From assembly GCA_964506075.1 (NCBI GenBank), contig CAZDKO010000019.1, forward strand, positions 1 to 33,584: a DNA stretch of 33,584 nucleotides, given 5' to 3'. The notes under the pieces were generated by a model that was given only the letters and a program-made list of their open reading frames with translations, was not told the origin of the DNA and did not search any database. Of this stretch, positions 7,964-15,540 are shown one piece after another (within the stretch, counting starts at the first letter, position 1; each line of letters begins with the position of its first letter). The position numbers were made by a program, and so were the translations under genes. Origin of the DNA: CAZDKO01 sp964506075 [NCBI: uncultured bacterium] (GTDB lineage Bacteria > CAZDME01 > JAYEMH01).

Positions 7964-9244
7964 ATGAATAAACATCTATTAGAGCGGTCGTTAAAGCAGA
8001 GTTTGTCTAAGATAATCCTTGTTCTGGTCTGTATATTGTTATCCCCTTCGGTTTGCCGGGCCGGGTTTACCGAGGATATTATTATGGAAGCCGATTACAT
8101 TCTGTCCTGCCAGTATATAAGTGACCCTGGTAATGATGCCTATGGGGCCATCAATAACATTTATGGAGCGCCTACCTGGGTGGTGCCCGGGGAAAACGCC
8201 ATTGCCATAATGGGACTGGTGACTGCTTCTGATATTCTGGGGGATAATACCTATCGTAACCGGGCTGAATTAACCGCCGATTACCTGATAAAAATGCAGG
8301 ATGCCTCTGACGGGGCCTGGTACGACCAGTACAGTTACGCTACGGCGGTGGATACGGCCAAATCTTTACGCCATACGGCCGAGATTATGATTGCTCTTGA
8401 TAAATTAGGGTATAGAGCCGACCGCTATGATTCAATGAAAAAGGCGGCTCAGTTTATTCTTGATTGTCAGGATACGGCCAATAAACTGGGAAATGATGAC
8501 GGCCTGGTAGCTGGAGGAAAGCAGTCCGACGGCACGTATCATACCTGGCGGTGGACTTCTGATAATGCTTTTTCCTATCAGGGTTTACAGGCCGCGGCTA
8601 TTTGGGCCAGATTGAACGGTGATGATGTTAATGCTTTAATCTGGGAGGAAGCGGCCGCGGAAATTTTATCCGGTATAAATACCTATTTATTTGTTCCTGA
8701 TGACCACTGGGTAAGAGTGATAGATAAAGACGGAAACGTCGTTTCTTCGGAAGATAGAAGTGACTGGATAAGTTATGCGCCTTTGATGCTGGATTTACCT
8801 TTAGCCGGTGTAGATATTGAAGATATCGGCGAGTGGATACATACGACGCTTCAGGAGAGCGATGGAGCCGTAGTCTGGGACGATGGTACTTATTCTGACC
8901 GGAAGTCTCCCGGTTATTCGTTCCAGGCTTCACTGGCCTGGCTGGACACCGGTCAAACGACATACGCTAATTCGGCGGTTGCCTGGGCGGAAGGCAGTTC
9001 CTTATGGCAGACAACACCTGACGGAAACGGTATAACCGGTGGATGGAGAGACTGGGTTGACGGCGAGGGAAACATGCCTAACTGGTGGGATAGATTTATC
9101 GATACCAGCAGTTATTACATTATGGTTCAAAACGGCGGATATGATTTTAACCCCTCTTCGGCCATTCCTGAACCGGCGACCATAATACTTTTAAGCGGCG
9201 GGATTTTAGGGATTGGTTTTTTTAAGGGGAAGAAAAGATTATAA
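7964..9244 (+). CDS. PEP-CTERM protein with alpha/alpha-toroid-like domain
   Basis: A 426-residue exported protein. The signal peptide spans about residues 1-34 (LVLVCILLSPSVCRA). The body (about 40-395) is helical with repeated pieces such as ADYLIKMQDASDGAWY and AAQFILDCQD, the look of an alpha/alpha toroid as in terpene cyclases, pectate lyases and glycan-active enzymes. Trp, Asp and Gly-rich turns (WWDRFIDTSSYYI) near the end fit a carbohydrate-binding cleft. The tail IPEPATIILLSGGILGIGFF plus KGKKRL is a PEP-CTERM signal. It has its own promoter and terminator, so it is monocistronic. AAAGGA lies upstream of the ATG. The enzymatic activity is unproven; a glycan-cleaving role is inference. 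Confidence 0.82.
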   Translation: MNKHLLERSLKQSLSKIILVLVCILLSPSVCRAGFTEDIIMEADYILSCQYISDPGNDAYGAINNIYGAPTWVVPGENAIAIMGLVTASDILGDNTYRNRAELTADYLIKMQDASDGAWYDQYSYATAVDTAKSLRHTAEIMIALDKLGYRADRYDSMKKAAQFILDCQDTANKLGNDDGLVAGGKQSDGTYHTWRWTSDNAFSYQGLQAAAIWARLNGDDVNALIWEEAAAEILSGINTYLFVPDDHWVRVIDKDGNVVSSEDRSDWISYAPLMLDLPLAGVDIEDIGEWIHTTLQESDGAVVWDDGTYSDRKSPGYSFQASLAWLDTGQTTYANSAVAWAEGSSLWQTTPDGNGITGGWRDWVDGEGNMPNWWDRFIDTSSYYIMVQNGGYDFNPSSAIPEPATIILLSGGILGIGFFKGKKRL

Positions 9245-9292
9245 GAGAAAATTAGCGGCGCGATTATTAAAGCGTCAGGCGAAGAAAAATAT

Positions 9293-9330
9293 AATCCTCC
9301 TTGTTTTATAAACGAGGAGGATTTTTTTTG
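9293..9330 (+). terminator. Rho-independent terminator after the toroid-like gene
   Basis: A 14-bp stem (9293-9306 with 9310-9323, one G-U pair; core AATCCTCC/GGAGGATT) closes a 3-base loop and is followed by TTTTTTG. It lies about 50 bp after the stop. Confidence 0.9.
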
Positions 9331-9376
9331 TTAAAAAAGTGTTTATTTTTCGGTTAAATTTTTATAAAATATACTT

Positions 9377-9405
9377 TTAACATAAAGGAGCAATTAGTAT
9401 ATAAT
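9377..9405 (+). promoter_or_regulatory. Promoter of the MoxR/Bat operon
   Basis: TTAACA (9377-9382), a 17-base spacer and a perfect TATAAT (9400-9405) form a strong sigma70-type pair. The transcript would start about 9412, giving an unusually long leader of roughly 270 bases before moxR. That leader coincides with the inverted-repeat-bounded element at 9412-9662. Confidence 0.65.
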
Positions 9406-9411
9406 TTATAC

Positions 9412-9662
9412 AGGATTAAGAATTAAGACGTTCTCTGTAGAAAATTATAGATTACAGAAAGCAGTTTACAGAAACCGGATTACAGATTACAAATTAATCT
9501 ACTATCTATCTTCTGTTATCGTTACTCTGTAGTCTGCGCTTTTTACTTTTCTCTGGTTTCCCTGCCGCCCTGTCTGCCCTGTCCGCTGACAGGCAGGTGG
9601 CAGGCGAGCGACGAGATACGACATGCGAACGACGGTATACAGGTTACTTACTTCTTAATCCT
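9412..9662. repeat. 251-bp MITE-like element with 11-bp terminal inverted repeats
   Basis: The segment starts with AGGATTAAGAA (9412-9422) and ends with its exact reverse complement TTCTTAATCCT (9652-9662). Inside are degenerate TTACAGA repeats (TTACAGAAA at 9452-9460 and 9466-9474; TTACAGATTACA at 9480-9491), a pyrimidine-rich stretch and a GC-rich REP-like palindrome. No coding sequence fits. No clear target-site duplication is visible outside the inverted repeats, and an 11-bp match could be fortuitous, so the mobile interpretation is inference. It occupies the leader between the moxR promoter and the moxR ribosome site. Confidence 0.5.
9561..9604. repeat. REP-like nested palindrome in the moxR leader
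   Basis: Outer arms CCTGCC (9561-9566) and GGCAGG (9599-9604) enclose inner arms CTGCCCTGTC (9574-9583) and GACAGGCAG (9588-9596), the latter around a CGCT loop with one bulged C. Its GC-rich composition stands out from the AT-rich surroundings. A related CCTGCCGGCAGG palindrome occurs inside the TPM gene at 27486-27497. Confidence 0.6.
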
Positions 9663-9685
9663 TAGTTCTGAAAAAGGAGGTTAAA

Positions 9686-10678
9686 ATGTCAGAGGGAATT
9701 ACCGCTATTAACGAAAAAGTAAAAAAGGAAAGTGGTTTTGTTGACGCACTCAGGATGGAAATAGAAAAGGTTATTGTCGGGCAGAAATATTTGATTGAGC
9801 GGCTTCTGGTCGGTTTACTGGCTAACGGCCATATTTTGATTGAGGGTGTACCGGGGCTGGCTAAAACTATGTCGGTCAGGGTTTTAGCCCAGGCGATTAA
9901 TACCAAGTTTCAACGTCTCCAGTTTACCCCTGATTTATTACCGGCTGATTTAATCGGGACGCTGGTTTATAACCCTAAGGAAGGGACTTTTACGACTAAA
10001 AAAGGGCCTATCTTTGCCAATATTATTCTAGCCGATGAGATAAACCGGGCGCCGGCTAAAGTTCAAAGTGCGCTTCTGGAAGCCATGCAGGAGCGTCAGG
10101 TGACGATAGGAGAAAATACGTTTAAACTGGATGAGCCTTTTCTGGTTTTAGCTACCCAGAATCCCATTGAACAGGAAGGGACATATCCATTGCCTGAAGC
10201 TCAAGTTGACCGTTTTATGTTGAAGTTAAAGATTACCTACCCGAATAAGGAAGAGGAGCATAAAATCCTTCAGCGGATGGCTTTTACCGGTAAAGAAATA
10301 GCGGTCAATACCATCGTCAATCCGGAGGATATAATCAGGGCGAGAAAAGTGGTGGATGAAATTTATATGGATGAAAAGATAGAAAATTACATTGTGGATA
10401 TTGTTTTTGCCACCAGAGACCCTAAAAGTTATAAACTTGACGAACTTTCTACTCTTATTCAATACGGGGCCTCTCCCCGGGCGAGCATTTATCTGACGAT
10501 AGCGGCTAAGGCTTACGCTTTTATTCAGGGTAGAGGCTACGTTACCCCTCAGGATATTAAAACGATTGGTATGGATATTTTAAGGCACCGGGTCATTGTC
10601 ACCTATGAAGCGGAAGCCGAAGAGAAAACTTCTGAAGACATAATCAAGAAAATATTTGACGAGATAGAAGTACCGTAA
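9686..10678 (+). CDS. moxR: MoxR family AAA+ ATPase
   Basis: A 330-residue cytoplasmic AAA+ ATPase of the MoxR family at normal length. Walker A is GVPGLAKT (54-61), Walker B is LADEIN (115-120) and the sensor region is ATQNPIEQEGTYPLPEAQVDRF-like; a C-terminal lid domain follows. MoxR ATPases act with DUF58/VWA proteins as chaperone-like systems that mature or assemble envelope or metal-containing complexes. AAAGGAGG before the ATG at 9686 is a strong ribosome site. It heads the Bat operon. The usual tight junction to the DUF58 gene is interrupted here by a four-helix-bundle gene and a repeat tract. The client protein is unknown. Confidence 0.96.
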   Translation: MSEGITAINEKVKKESGFVDALRMEIEKVIVGQKYLIERLLVGLLANGHILIEGVPGLAKTMSVRVLAQAINTKFQRLQFTPDLLPADLIGTLVYNPKEGTFTTKKGPIFANIILADEINRAPAKVQSALLEAMQERQVTIGENTFKLDEPFLVLATQNPIEQEGTYPLPEAQVDRFMLKLKITYPNKEEEHKILQRMAFTGKEIAVNTIVNPEDIIRARKVVDEIYMDEKIENYIVDIVFATRDPKSYKLDELSTLIQYGASPRASIYLTIAAKAYAFIQGRGYVTPQDIKTIGMDILRHRVIVTYEAEAEEKTSEDIIKKIFDEIEVP

Positions 10679-10690
10679 GAAGTGCCTAAA

Positions 10691-11059
10691 ATGAGCAAAA
10701 ACAAAAAATTTGCCAAGGAATTAGAAGAAAGAACTAAAAAATTTGCTGTTAGCATAATTAAACTCGCATCTAAACTTCCCAAGACTTCTATAGGTAGTGT
10801 AATCAGTTCCCAACTGGTAAAAAGTGGAACCTCTATAGGGGCTAATTATCGTGAGGCAAATCGAGCGGTTAGTTTACCTGATTTTAAAAATAAGATTTCA
10901 ATTTGTGAAAAAGAAGCCAGTGAAACTCAATACTGGTTACAAATTGTAATGGAGATACAATTGCTGTCGCTTAATGAAATCCAAGATAATTATAATGAAT
11001 GTAGTGAGCTTTTAGCTTTATTTACTACAATTGGTTTTAAAAAAGATTCTGGTATTTAG
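10691..11059 (+). CDS. Four-helix-bundle protein (S23/23S rRNA IVS family)
   Basis: A 122-residue helical protein of the TIGR02436-type four-helix-bundle family. The signature is clear: SSQLVKSGTSIGANYREA, then KISICEKEASETQYWL. Relatives are encoded in 23S rRNA intervening sequences, as free-standing genes in many uncultured bacteria, and as Avd accessory proteins of diversity-generating retroelements; their cellular role is not settled. ATG at 10691 is taken as start because the family begins near here; a GTG at 10682 is in frame. It sits 12 bp after moxR and is followed by an 80-bp degenerate repeat. No rRNA, reverse transcriptase or template repeat is nearby. Its position inside the Bat operon suggests it arrived by insertion. 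Confidence 0.92.
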   Translation: MSKNKKFAKELEERTKKFAVSIIKLASKLPKTSIGSVISSQLVKSGTSIGANYREANRAVSLPDFKNKISICEKEASETQYWLQIVMEIQLLSLNEIQDNYNECSELLALFTTIGFKKDSGI

Positions 11060-11140
11060 AAACTTTAGACTTTAGTCATTTTGAGCTTTATACATTTCAA
11101 ATTTTAGGCATTTTAGGCATTTTGAAACTTTAGGCATTTT
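11060..11140 (+). repeat. Degenerate TTTAGGCATTTT repeat tract after the four-helix-bundle gene
   Basis: The 85 bases between the four-helix-bundle gene and the DUF58 gene are built of short direct repeats. AAACTTTAG occurs at 11060-11068 and 11125-11133; TTTTAGGCA occurs at 11102 and 11111; a third TTTAGGCATTTT follows at about 11129. There is no ribosome site in the tract, and the DUF58 start at 11145 has no strong one either. The tract looks like a by-product of insertion or replication slippage. Confidence 0.65.
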
Positions 11141-11144
11141 TATT

Positions 11145-12023
11145 ATGATTCCCAAAGAAATAATCACTAAAATCCGGAAAATCCATATTACTACTTCACG
11201 CATGGTCACTGATGTTTTTGCCGGGCAGTACCAGAGTGTGTTTAAGGGTAAAGGTATGGAATTTTACGAAGTCCGGGAGTATTTACCCGGCGATGAAATC
11301 CGCGACATTGACTGGAACGTAACCGCCCGGATGGGTAACCCCTACGTCAAAAGATTTATTGAAGAAAGGGAACTGACCGTTATGCTTCTTCTGGATGCTT
11401 CCATGTCCTGTCGTTTCGGTTCGGTTAAAGAGTTAAAGAGCCAGCTGGCCGCCGAATTGTGTTCGGTACTGGCTTTTTCGGCCATCCAGAATAACGATAA
11501 AGTGGGATTAATAATTTTTACCGACCGGATAGAAAAATTTGTTCCGCCGAGAAAAGGACTGCGTCACGTTTTAAGGGTCATCAGAGAAGCTTTGTATTTT
11601 GAACCGGAGGGAAAAGGGACCGATATTCCTCTGGTAATGGAGTATTTAAACAAAGTGACGAAGCGAAAGACCATCTCATTTCTTATCTCGGATTTTTTAT
11701 CCCGCGATTTTAAGAAATCGCTCTCCATAGCCAATAAAAGACACGATATTATTGCCGTAACCATTACGGACCCGAGGGAAATAAATTTACCTTCGCTGGG
11801 TTTAATTAACCTGCATGATGCGGAAACAGGCGAAAACTTCACCATTGATACGAGTGATGAGAAATTCAGAAAAAGATACAGGCATGACGCTATTTTGAGA
11901 ATGACCGAGACAGAGAGACTTTTTCATTCGGTTAATGTGGATAACATCGCCGTTAAAACCGATGAGTCATACGTTAAAGAATTGATAAAATTCTTTAAAA
12001 TGAGAGAAAGAAAGTTAAGTTGA
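11145..12023 (+). CDS. DUF58 domain protein (VWA-like), Bat operon
   Basis: A 292-residue cytoplasmic protein. The DUF58 signature FKGKGMEFYEVREYLPGDE is followed by RDIDWNVTARMG and a VWA-like fold beginning LLLDASMSCRFGS, where DASMS is a DxSxS metal-site motif. These proteins are the standard partner of MoxR ATPases. The start ATG at 11145 gives the usual N terminus, although the upstream repeat tract offers no good ribosome site. The last codon region overlaps the next start (TTGA), implying coupled translation with the 12020 gene. A role presenting clients to MoxR is inferred from the family. Confidence 0.94.
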   Translation: MIPKEIITKIRKIHITTSRMVTDVFAGQYQSVFKGKGMEFYEVREYLPGDEIRDIDWNVTARMGNPYVKRFIEERELTVMLLLDASMSCRFGSVKELKSQLAAELCSVLAFSAIQNNDKVGLIIFTDRIEKFVPPRKGLRHVLRVIREALYFEPEGKGTDIPLVMEYLNKVTKRKTISFLISDFLSRDFKKSLSIANKRHDIIAVTITDPREINLPSLGLINLHDAETGENFTIDTSDEKFRKRYRHDAILRMTETERLFHSVNVDNIAVKTDESYVKELIKFFKMRERKLS

Positions 12024-12622
12024 AAAGCCGATTAGTTATGGTATTTACAGCCGTTTTGTTTTTTGTTACCGGTGCCGTTGCTCCTCAGGTAGATGTAAAA
12101 GACATCAAGCCTCCGGTGTCTTTCATCTCTGATTATTTTTTCGTTCTTCTTTTCGTGGCTATACTCATTCTGGTTTTTTTAATCTTTTTTTTAAGCCGGT
12201 TTTTGAAAGACAAATTAAACAAAAGAACCGTTTTATCTTCTCTCCCGTCCAAACCGGCTCATCAGATTGCTTATGAAGCTCTGGCTGCCCTGAAAGCCAA
12301 AAATCTTCCCGGACAGGGAAAAATTAAAGAGTATTATTTTGAACTTTCTGATATTGTCAGACGCTATATAGAAAATAGATTTGCTATCAGGGCACCGGAA
12401 ATGACTACCGAGGAGTTTTTGATTTCCCTGGGGAATTACGGGGTTTTAGCCACTCCACATAAAAATCTGGTTAAAAAGTTTCTGGAATTATGCGATATTG
12501 TCAAATTTGCCAGATACGGACCGACGATGAAGGAAATAGATAAAAGCTTTGAAACGGCCGAGCAATTAATTGATGAAACCAGAAGTTTTGAAGAAGAATA
12601 TAAGAAAGCATCACTAAAATGA
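12020..12622 (+). CDS. Membrane-anchored DUF4381-like Bat operon protein
   Basis: A 200-residue protein with a signal or anchor at residues 1-20 and a second membrane helix at about 38-62 (FFVLLFVAILILVFLIFF), then a cytoplasmic helical domain (about 75-195) with YYFELSDIVRRYIENRF. This looks like the DUF4381-type protein commonly found between DUF58 and BatA. A similar helical segment closes BatD in this operon (FKTLQEYIGDKFHLP). The start is a TTG at 12020 that overlaps the previous stop in TTGA; the next gene overlaps it by ATGA. Tight coupling on both sides indicates stoichiometric production. The family name is assigned by position and topology, with moderate certainty. Confidence 0.8.
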   Translation: MKSRLVMVFTAVLFFVTGAVAPQVDVKDIKPPVSFISDYFFVLLFVAILILVFLIFFLSRFLKDKLNKRTVLSSLPSKPAHQIAYEALAALKAKNLPGQGKIKEYYFELSDIVRRYIENRFAIRAPEMTTEEFLISLGNYGVLATPHKNLVKKFLELCDIVKFARYGPTMKEIDKSFETAEQLIDETRSFEEEYKKASLK

Positions 12623-13614
12623 TTTTTAAGGATATCTGGTTTTTGTTATTTATCCCGGTACTAATTCTATCCGGTTATCTCTGGAGGAAAAAAGACGTTT
12701 CTGCCAGCTTGAGATTCTCCTCCCGGAAATTAGCGGAAAATTTTAAACCTACTTTAAAGTTTATCGTAGCCGGAAACCTTGTATATCTCAGGATAATCGC
12801 TTTGATTTTAGTCGTTCTCGCCTTGGCCAGGCCCCGTCTTCCTCTTCAGGAAACAAAAGTTCAGACAGAGGGAATTGATATTGTTCTGACGATAGATTGT
12901 TCGGGCAGTATGTTAGCCGAAGATTTTAAAATAAACGGACAGAGGCAGAATAGACTTGAAGTCGCCAAAAAAGCCATTGAGGATTTTATAAAGAAAAGAA
13001 CGAGCGACCGGATTGGAATGGTTGCCTTCGCCGCCCGGGCCTATACGGTTTGTCCGTTAACGCTTGATTATGACTGGTTGCTTAAAAATTTAGAAAGAGT
13101 AAAAATAGGTAGTATTGAAGACGGAACATCCGTTGGTTCGGCTATCAGTTCTTCTTTAAACAGGCTTGAGAATAGCCGGGCTGAAAGCAAAGTTATTGTT
13201 CTTTTGACCGACGGAGTTAATAATGTGGGTAAAATTTCCCCTTTGACCGCCGCTCAGGCAGCTAAAGCCCTGGGAATAAAAATATACACAATTGGTGCCG
13301 GAACGAAAGGATTGGTTCCTTATCCGGTAAAAGACCCCTGGGGAAGAACCGTTTATCAAAACGTGGAAATACCCATAGATGAGAAAACCTTAAAAGAAAT
13401 TGCCCGGCTTACCGGGGGTAGATACTTCAGCGCTACCGATACAGAATCCTTGAGAGAGATTTATAATGAGATAGACGCCCTGGAAAAGACCCCGGTTGAA
13501 GAAAAAGGATATCGTGAATACAAAGAATTATTTTCTGTCTTTTTGACCGCGGGATTGATAATTTTAGTGTTAGAGATATTCTTAACCAATACCTTGTTAA
13601 GGAGATTGCCTTGA
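12619..13614 (+). CDS. batA: BatA, VWA-domain membrane protein
   Basis: A 331-residue membrane protein. Two N-terminal helices (about 5-21 and 50-72) bracket a short loop; a VWA domain follows (about 86-290) with a complete MIDAS start D93-C-S-G-S97, a DGTSVGSA loop and VLLTDGVNN; a third helix near 305-327 (LFSVFLTAGLIILVLEIFL) closes the protein. This is the Aer/Bat BatA architecture: a metal-dependent protein-binding domain facing the periplasm beside MoxR. The ATG overlaps the previous stop by four bases and its own stop overlaps the batB start. The partner BatB is the next gene. Confidence 0.93.
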   Translation: MIFKDIWFLLFIPVLILSGYLWRKKDVSASLRFSSRKLAENFKPTLKFIVAGNLVYLRIIALILVVLALARPRLPLQETKVQTEGIDIVLTIDCSGSMLAEDFKINGQRQNRLEVAKKAIEDFIKKRTSDRIGMVAFAARAYTVCPLTLDYDWLLKNLERVKIGSIEDGTSVGSAISSSLNRLENSRAESKVIVLLTDGVNNVGKISPLTAAQAAKALGIKIYTIGAGTKGLVPYPVKDPWGRTVYQNVEIPIDEKTLKEIARLTGGRYFSATDTESLREIYNEIDALEKTPVEEKGYREYKELFSVFLTAGLIILVLEIFLTNTLLRRLP

Positions 13615-14621
13615 GGTTTGCCCAGTTTTATTACGTTTATGGTTTCTGGATTATTTTTATGGTGATGTTGTTTTTATTATGGGCGTTTGGAGATAGAAAA
13701 AGAGCCCTGCGCCAATTTGCCGAGGCGGAACTTTTACCCGATATTTCCGCTTCAGTGAGTCTGCCGAAAAAGAAAATAAAATCCGCCCTGATTATTACCG
13801 CGTTAATATTCGGAGTCCTGGCTTTAATGAGACCGCAATGGGGATTTCAATGGCAGGAGGTAAAACGGAGGGGACTGGATATTCTGATTGCTATAGACAC
13901 CTCTAAAAGTATGTTAGCCACCGATGTTAAACCAGACCGGCTGGAAAAATCAAAATTGGCGGTGAAAGATTTAATAAAAAAATTGGAAGGAGATAGAGTC
14001 GGTCTGATTGCTTTTTCCGGTACGGCTTTTTTACAGTGTCCTTTAACTACGGATTATAACGGTTTTCTGCTGGCTTTAAATGACCTGGGGGTTAATACGA
14101 TTCCCCGGGGAGGAACTTCTATTTCCAGCGCTATAGAAGTGGCACTGGAGAGTTTTAAAGAAGGGGGAGAGAGTAAATATAAGGTTCTGGTTATTATAAC
14201 CGACGGAGAGGACCACGAAGGGGATGCTCTTAAACTGGCCGATTCAGCTAAAAAAGGAGGCATAAAAATATTTTGCATCGGGATTGGAACAAGTGAAGGC
14301 GAGCTTATCCAGTTAGCGGATGAAAACGGACATAGAATTTTCTTAAAAGACCGGGAAGGAAATATAGTAAAAACAAAATTAAACGAAACGCTTTTAAGGG
14401 GAATTGCTTTGTCCACCGGAGGTATGTACGTTCGTTCAAGCGGGGCTCAGTTCGGACTTGATTTTATTTACGAGGAGAAACTTTCACAAATGGAGAAACG
14501 GGATATTAAAACCCGGCAGAATAAATTGTATTATGACCGCTTTCAAATACCGCTGGCACTGGTCTTTATTTTTTTATTGATAGAACCGTTCATAAGCGAT
14601 AGAAACACAAAATATTCGTAA
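13611..14621 (+). CDS. batB: BatB, VWA-domain membrane protein
   Basis: A 336-residue paralogue of BatA. It has an N-terminal helix (about 9-26), a second at 57-73, and a VWA domain (about 88-295) with MIDAS start D96-T-S-K-S100, RGGTSISSA and VIITDGEDHEG; a C-terminal helix lies near 315-330. The start is TTG at 13611, overlapping the batA stop in TTGA, the second such overlap in this operon. It is followed by batC after one base. BatA and BatB are thought to act together; the Bat name reflects aerotolerance in Bacteroides, but the role in this organism is unknown. Confidence 0.92.
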   Translation: MRFAQFYYVYGFWIIFMVMLFLLWAFGDRKRALRQFAEAELLPDISASVSLPKKKIKSALIITALIFGVLALMRPQWGFQWQEVKRRGLDILIAIDTSKSMLATDVKPDRLEKSKLAVKDLIKKLEGDRVGLIAFSGTAFLQCPLTTDYNGFLLALNDLGVNTIPRGGTSISSAIEVALESFKEGGESKYKVLVIITDGEDHEGDALKLADSAKKGGIKIFCIGIGTSEGELIQLADENGHRIFLKDREGNIVKTKLNETLLRGIALSTGGMYVRSSGAQFGLDFIYEEKLSQMEKRDIKTRQNKLYYDRFQIPLALVFIFLLIEPFISDRNTKYS

Positions 14622-14622
14622 A

Positions 14623-15537
14623 ATGAAAAAATTATCGTTAATACCGTTAATGTTATTATTCGCTTCTTACATGTGGCCTGTCCAGACGTGGGCGGGAATA
14701 AAAAAAGAAGTAAAAGAGGGAAATTTATTGTATAATAAGGGTCAATTTGGAGAAGCGCTCAAGAATTATGAAGCCGCCTATAAAACTTCCCCTGATTCAG
14801 ACATTGTTAATTTTAATCTGGGGACGGCTTTATACAAAACAAAAGATTACCAGAAAGCTATAAGCCATTTTGAAAAATCTCTTGTTTCCAATAACCAGTC
14901 CCTGGAAGAGAAGGCCAGTTATAACCTCGGCAACGCAAAATACAAATACGGAATCGGCCAGGAAGAGACCAATTTAAAAGGCGCGGTTCGTTTATTAGAA
15001 CAGTCCCTGCGGCATTATGAACGGGCTCTTGAAATAGAGCCTGAAGATAAAGACGCCAGGTATAATTATGATTTTGTAAAAAAAGAACTGGAACGTTTAA
15101 AAGAGAAGTTAAAACAGCAGGCAAAAGAGCAGCCGCAAAAACAAATCCAGGAGCAAAATCAGAACCAGCAAACAAAATCAGAGCCGGAGGAAACCCGAAA
15201 ACAGGAACAGCAAAAACCGGGTGAAAAGCCGCAAACACCGGAAGAACAAAAGGAAAATGAAACCCCAAAACCGGAAAGCGCCGAGCCACAGCAGGAAAAA
15301 GAGGGGTATCAGCCGCCATCCGGCGAAGAACAAAGGGGTCCGGAACAAAAAGAGCCGGAAGAAAAAAAGACTGAATCTCCTGTCCGGCGTGGAGAATCCG
15401 GCGGGATCCCTGAAGAAATGTCAGAGAAAGAAGCACAGAGTCTTTTAGAAAATTACCGGCAGGAAGAAGAACCAAAAAAGTTATATAAAGAAGAAATTCC
15501 CGTACGGGGATTGCCTGAGGTTATTAAGGATTGGTAA
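14623..15537 (+). CDS. batC: BatC, periplasmic TPR protein
   Basis: A 304-residue exported protein. The signal peptide covers about residues 1-25 (LMLLFASYMWPVQTWA). TPR motifs occupy about 27-150 (LLYNKGQFGEALKNYEAAY, VNFNLGTALYKTKDYQKAI, YNLGNAKYKYG). A long low-complexity stretch rich in Gln, Glu, Pro and Lys (about 160-265) acts as a flexible spacer, and a short conserved end (MSEKEAQSLLENYRQEEEPK) matches the BatC C terminus. The bias also creates a long but spurious reading frame on the opposite strand. It starts one base after batB without its own strong ribosome site, so translation is probably coupled. Confidence 0.9.
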   Translation: MKKLSLIPLMLLFASYMWPVQTWAGIKKEVKEGNLLYNKGQFGEALKNYEAAYKTSPDSDIVNFNLGTALYKTKDYQKAISHFEKSLVSNNQSLEEKASYNLGNAKYKYGIGQEETNLKGAVRLLEQSLRHYERALEIEPEDKDARYNYDFVKKELERLKEKLKQQAKEQPQKQIQEQNQNQQTKSEPEETRKQEQQKPGEKPQTPEEQKENETPKPESAEPQQEKEGYQPPSGEEQRGPEQKEPEEKKTESPVRRGESGGIPEEMSEKEAQSLLENYRQEEEPKKLYKEEIPVRGLPEVIKDW

Positions 15538-15540
15538 TTA

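Noticed and set aside
9420-9660. CRISPR-like array suspected from the TTACAGA repeats
   Set aside because: The repeats are short, unevenly spaced and degenerate, with no constant repeat-spacer pattern and no cas genes.
9412-9662. Insertion sequence with transposase
   Set aside because: No transposase-like frame exists inside or near the inverted repeats; only a non-autonomous element remains possible.
10682-11144. Diversity-generating retroelement suspected from the Avd-like four-helix-bundle protein
   Set aside because: There is no reverse transcriptase and no template/variable repeat pair within the window.
14858-15475. Long open frame on the minus strand opposite batC
   Set aside because: It arises from the Gln/Glu/Pro/Lys-rich codons of batC; its protein is a low-complexity Phe/Pro/Ala/Val string with no ribosome site.
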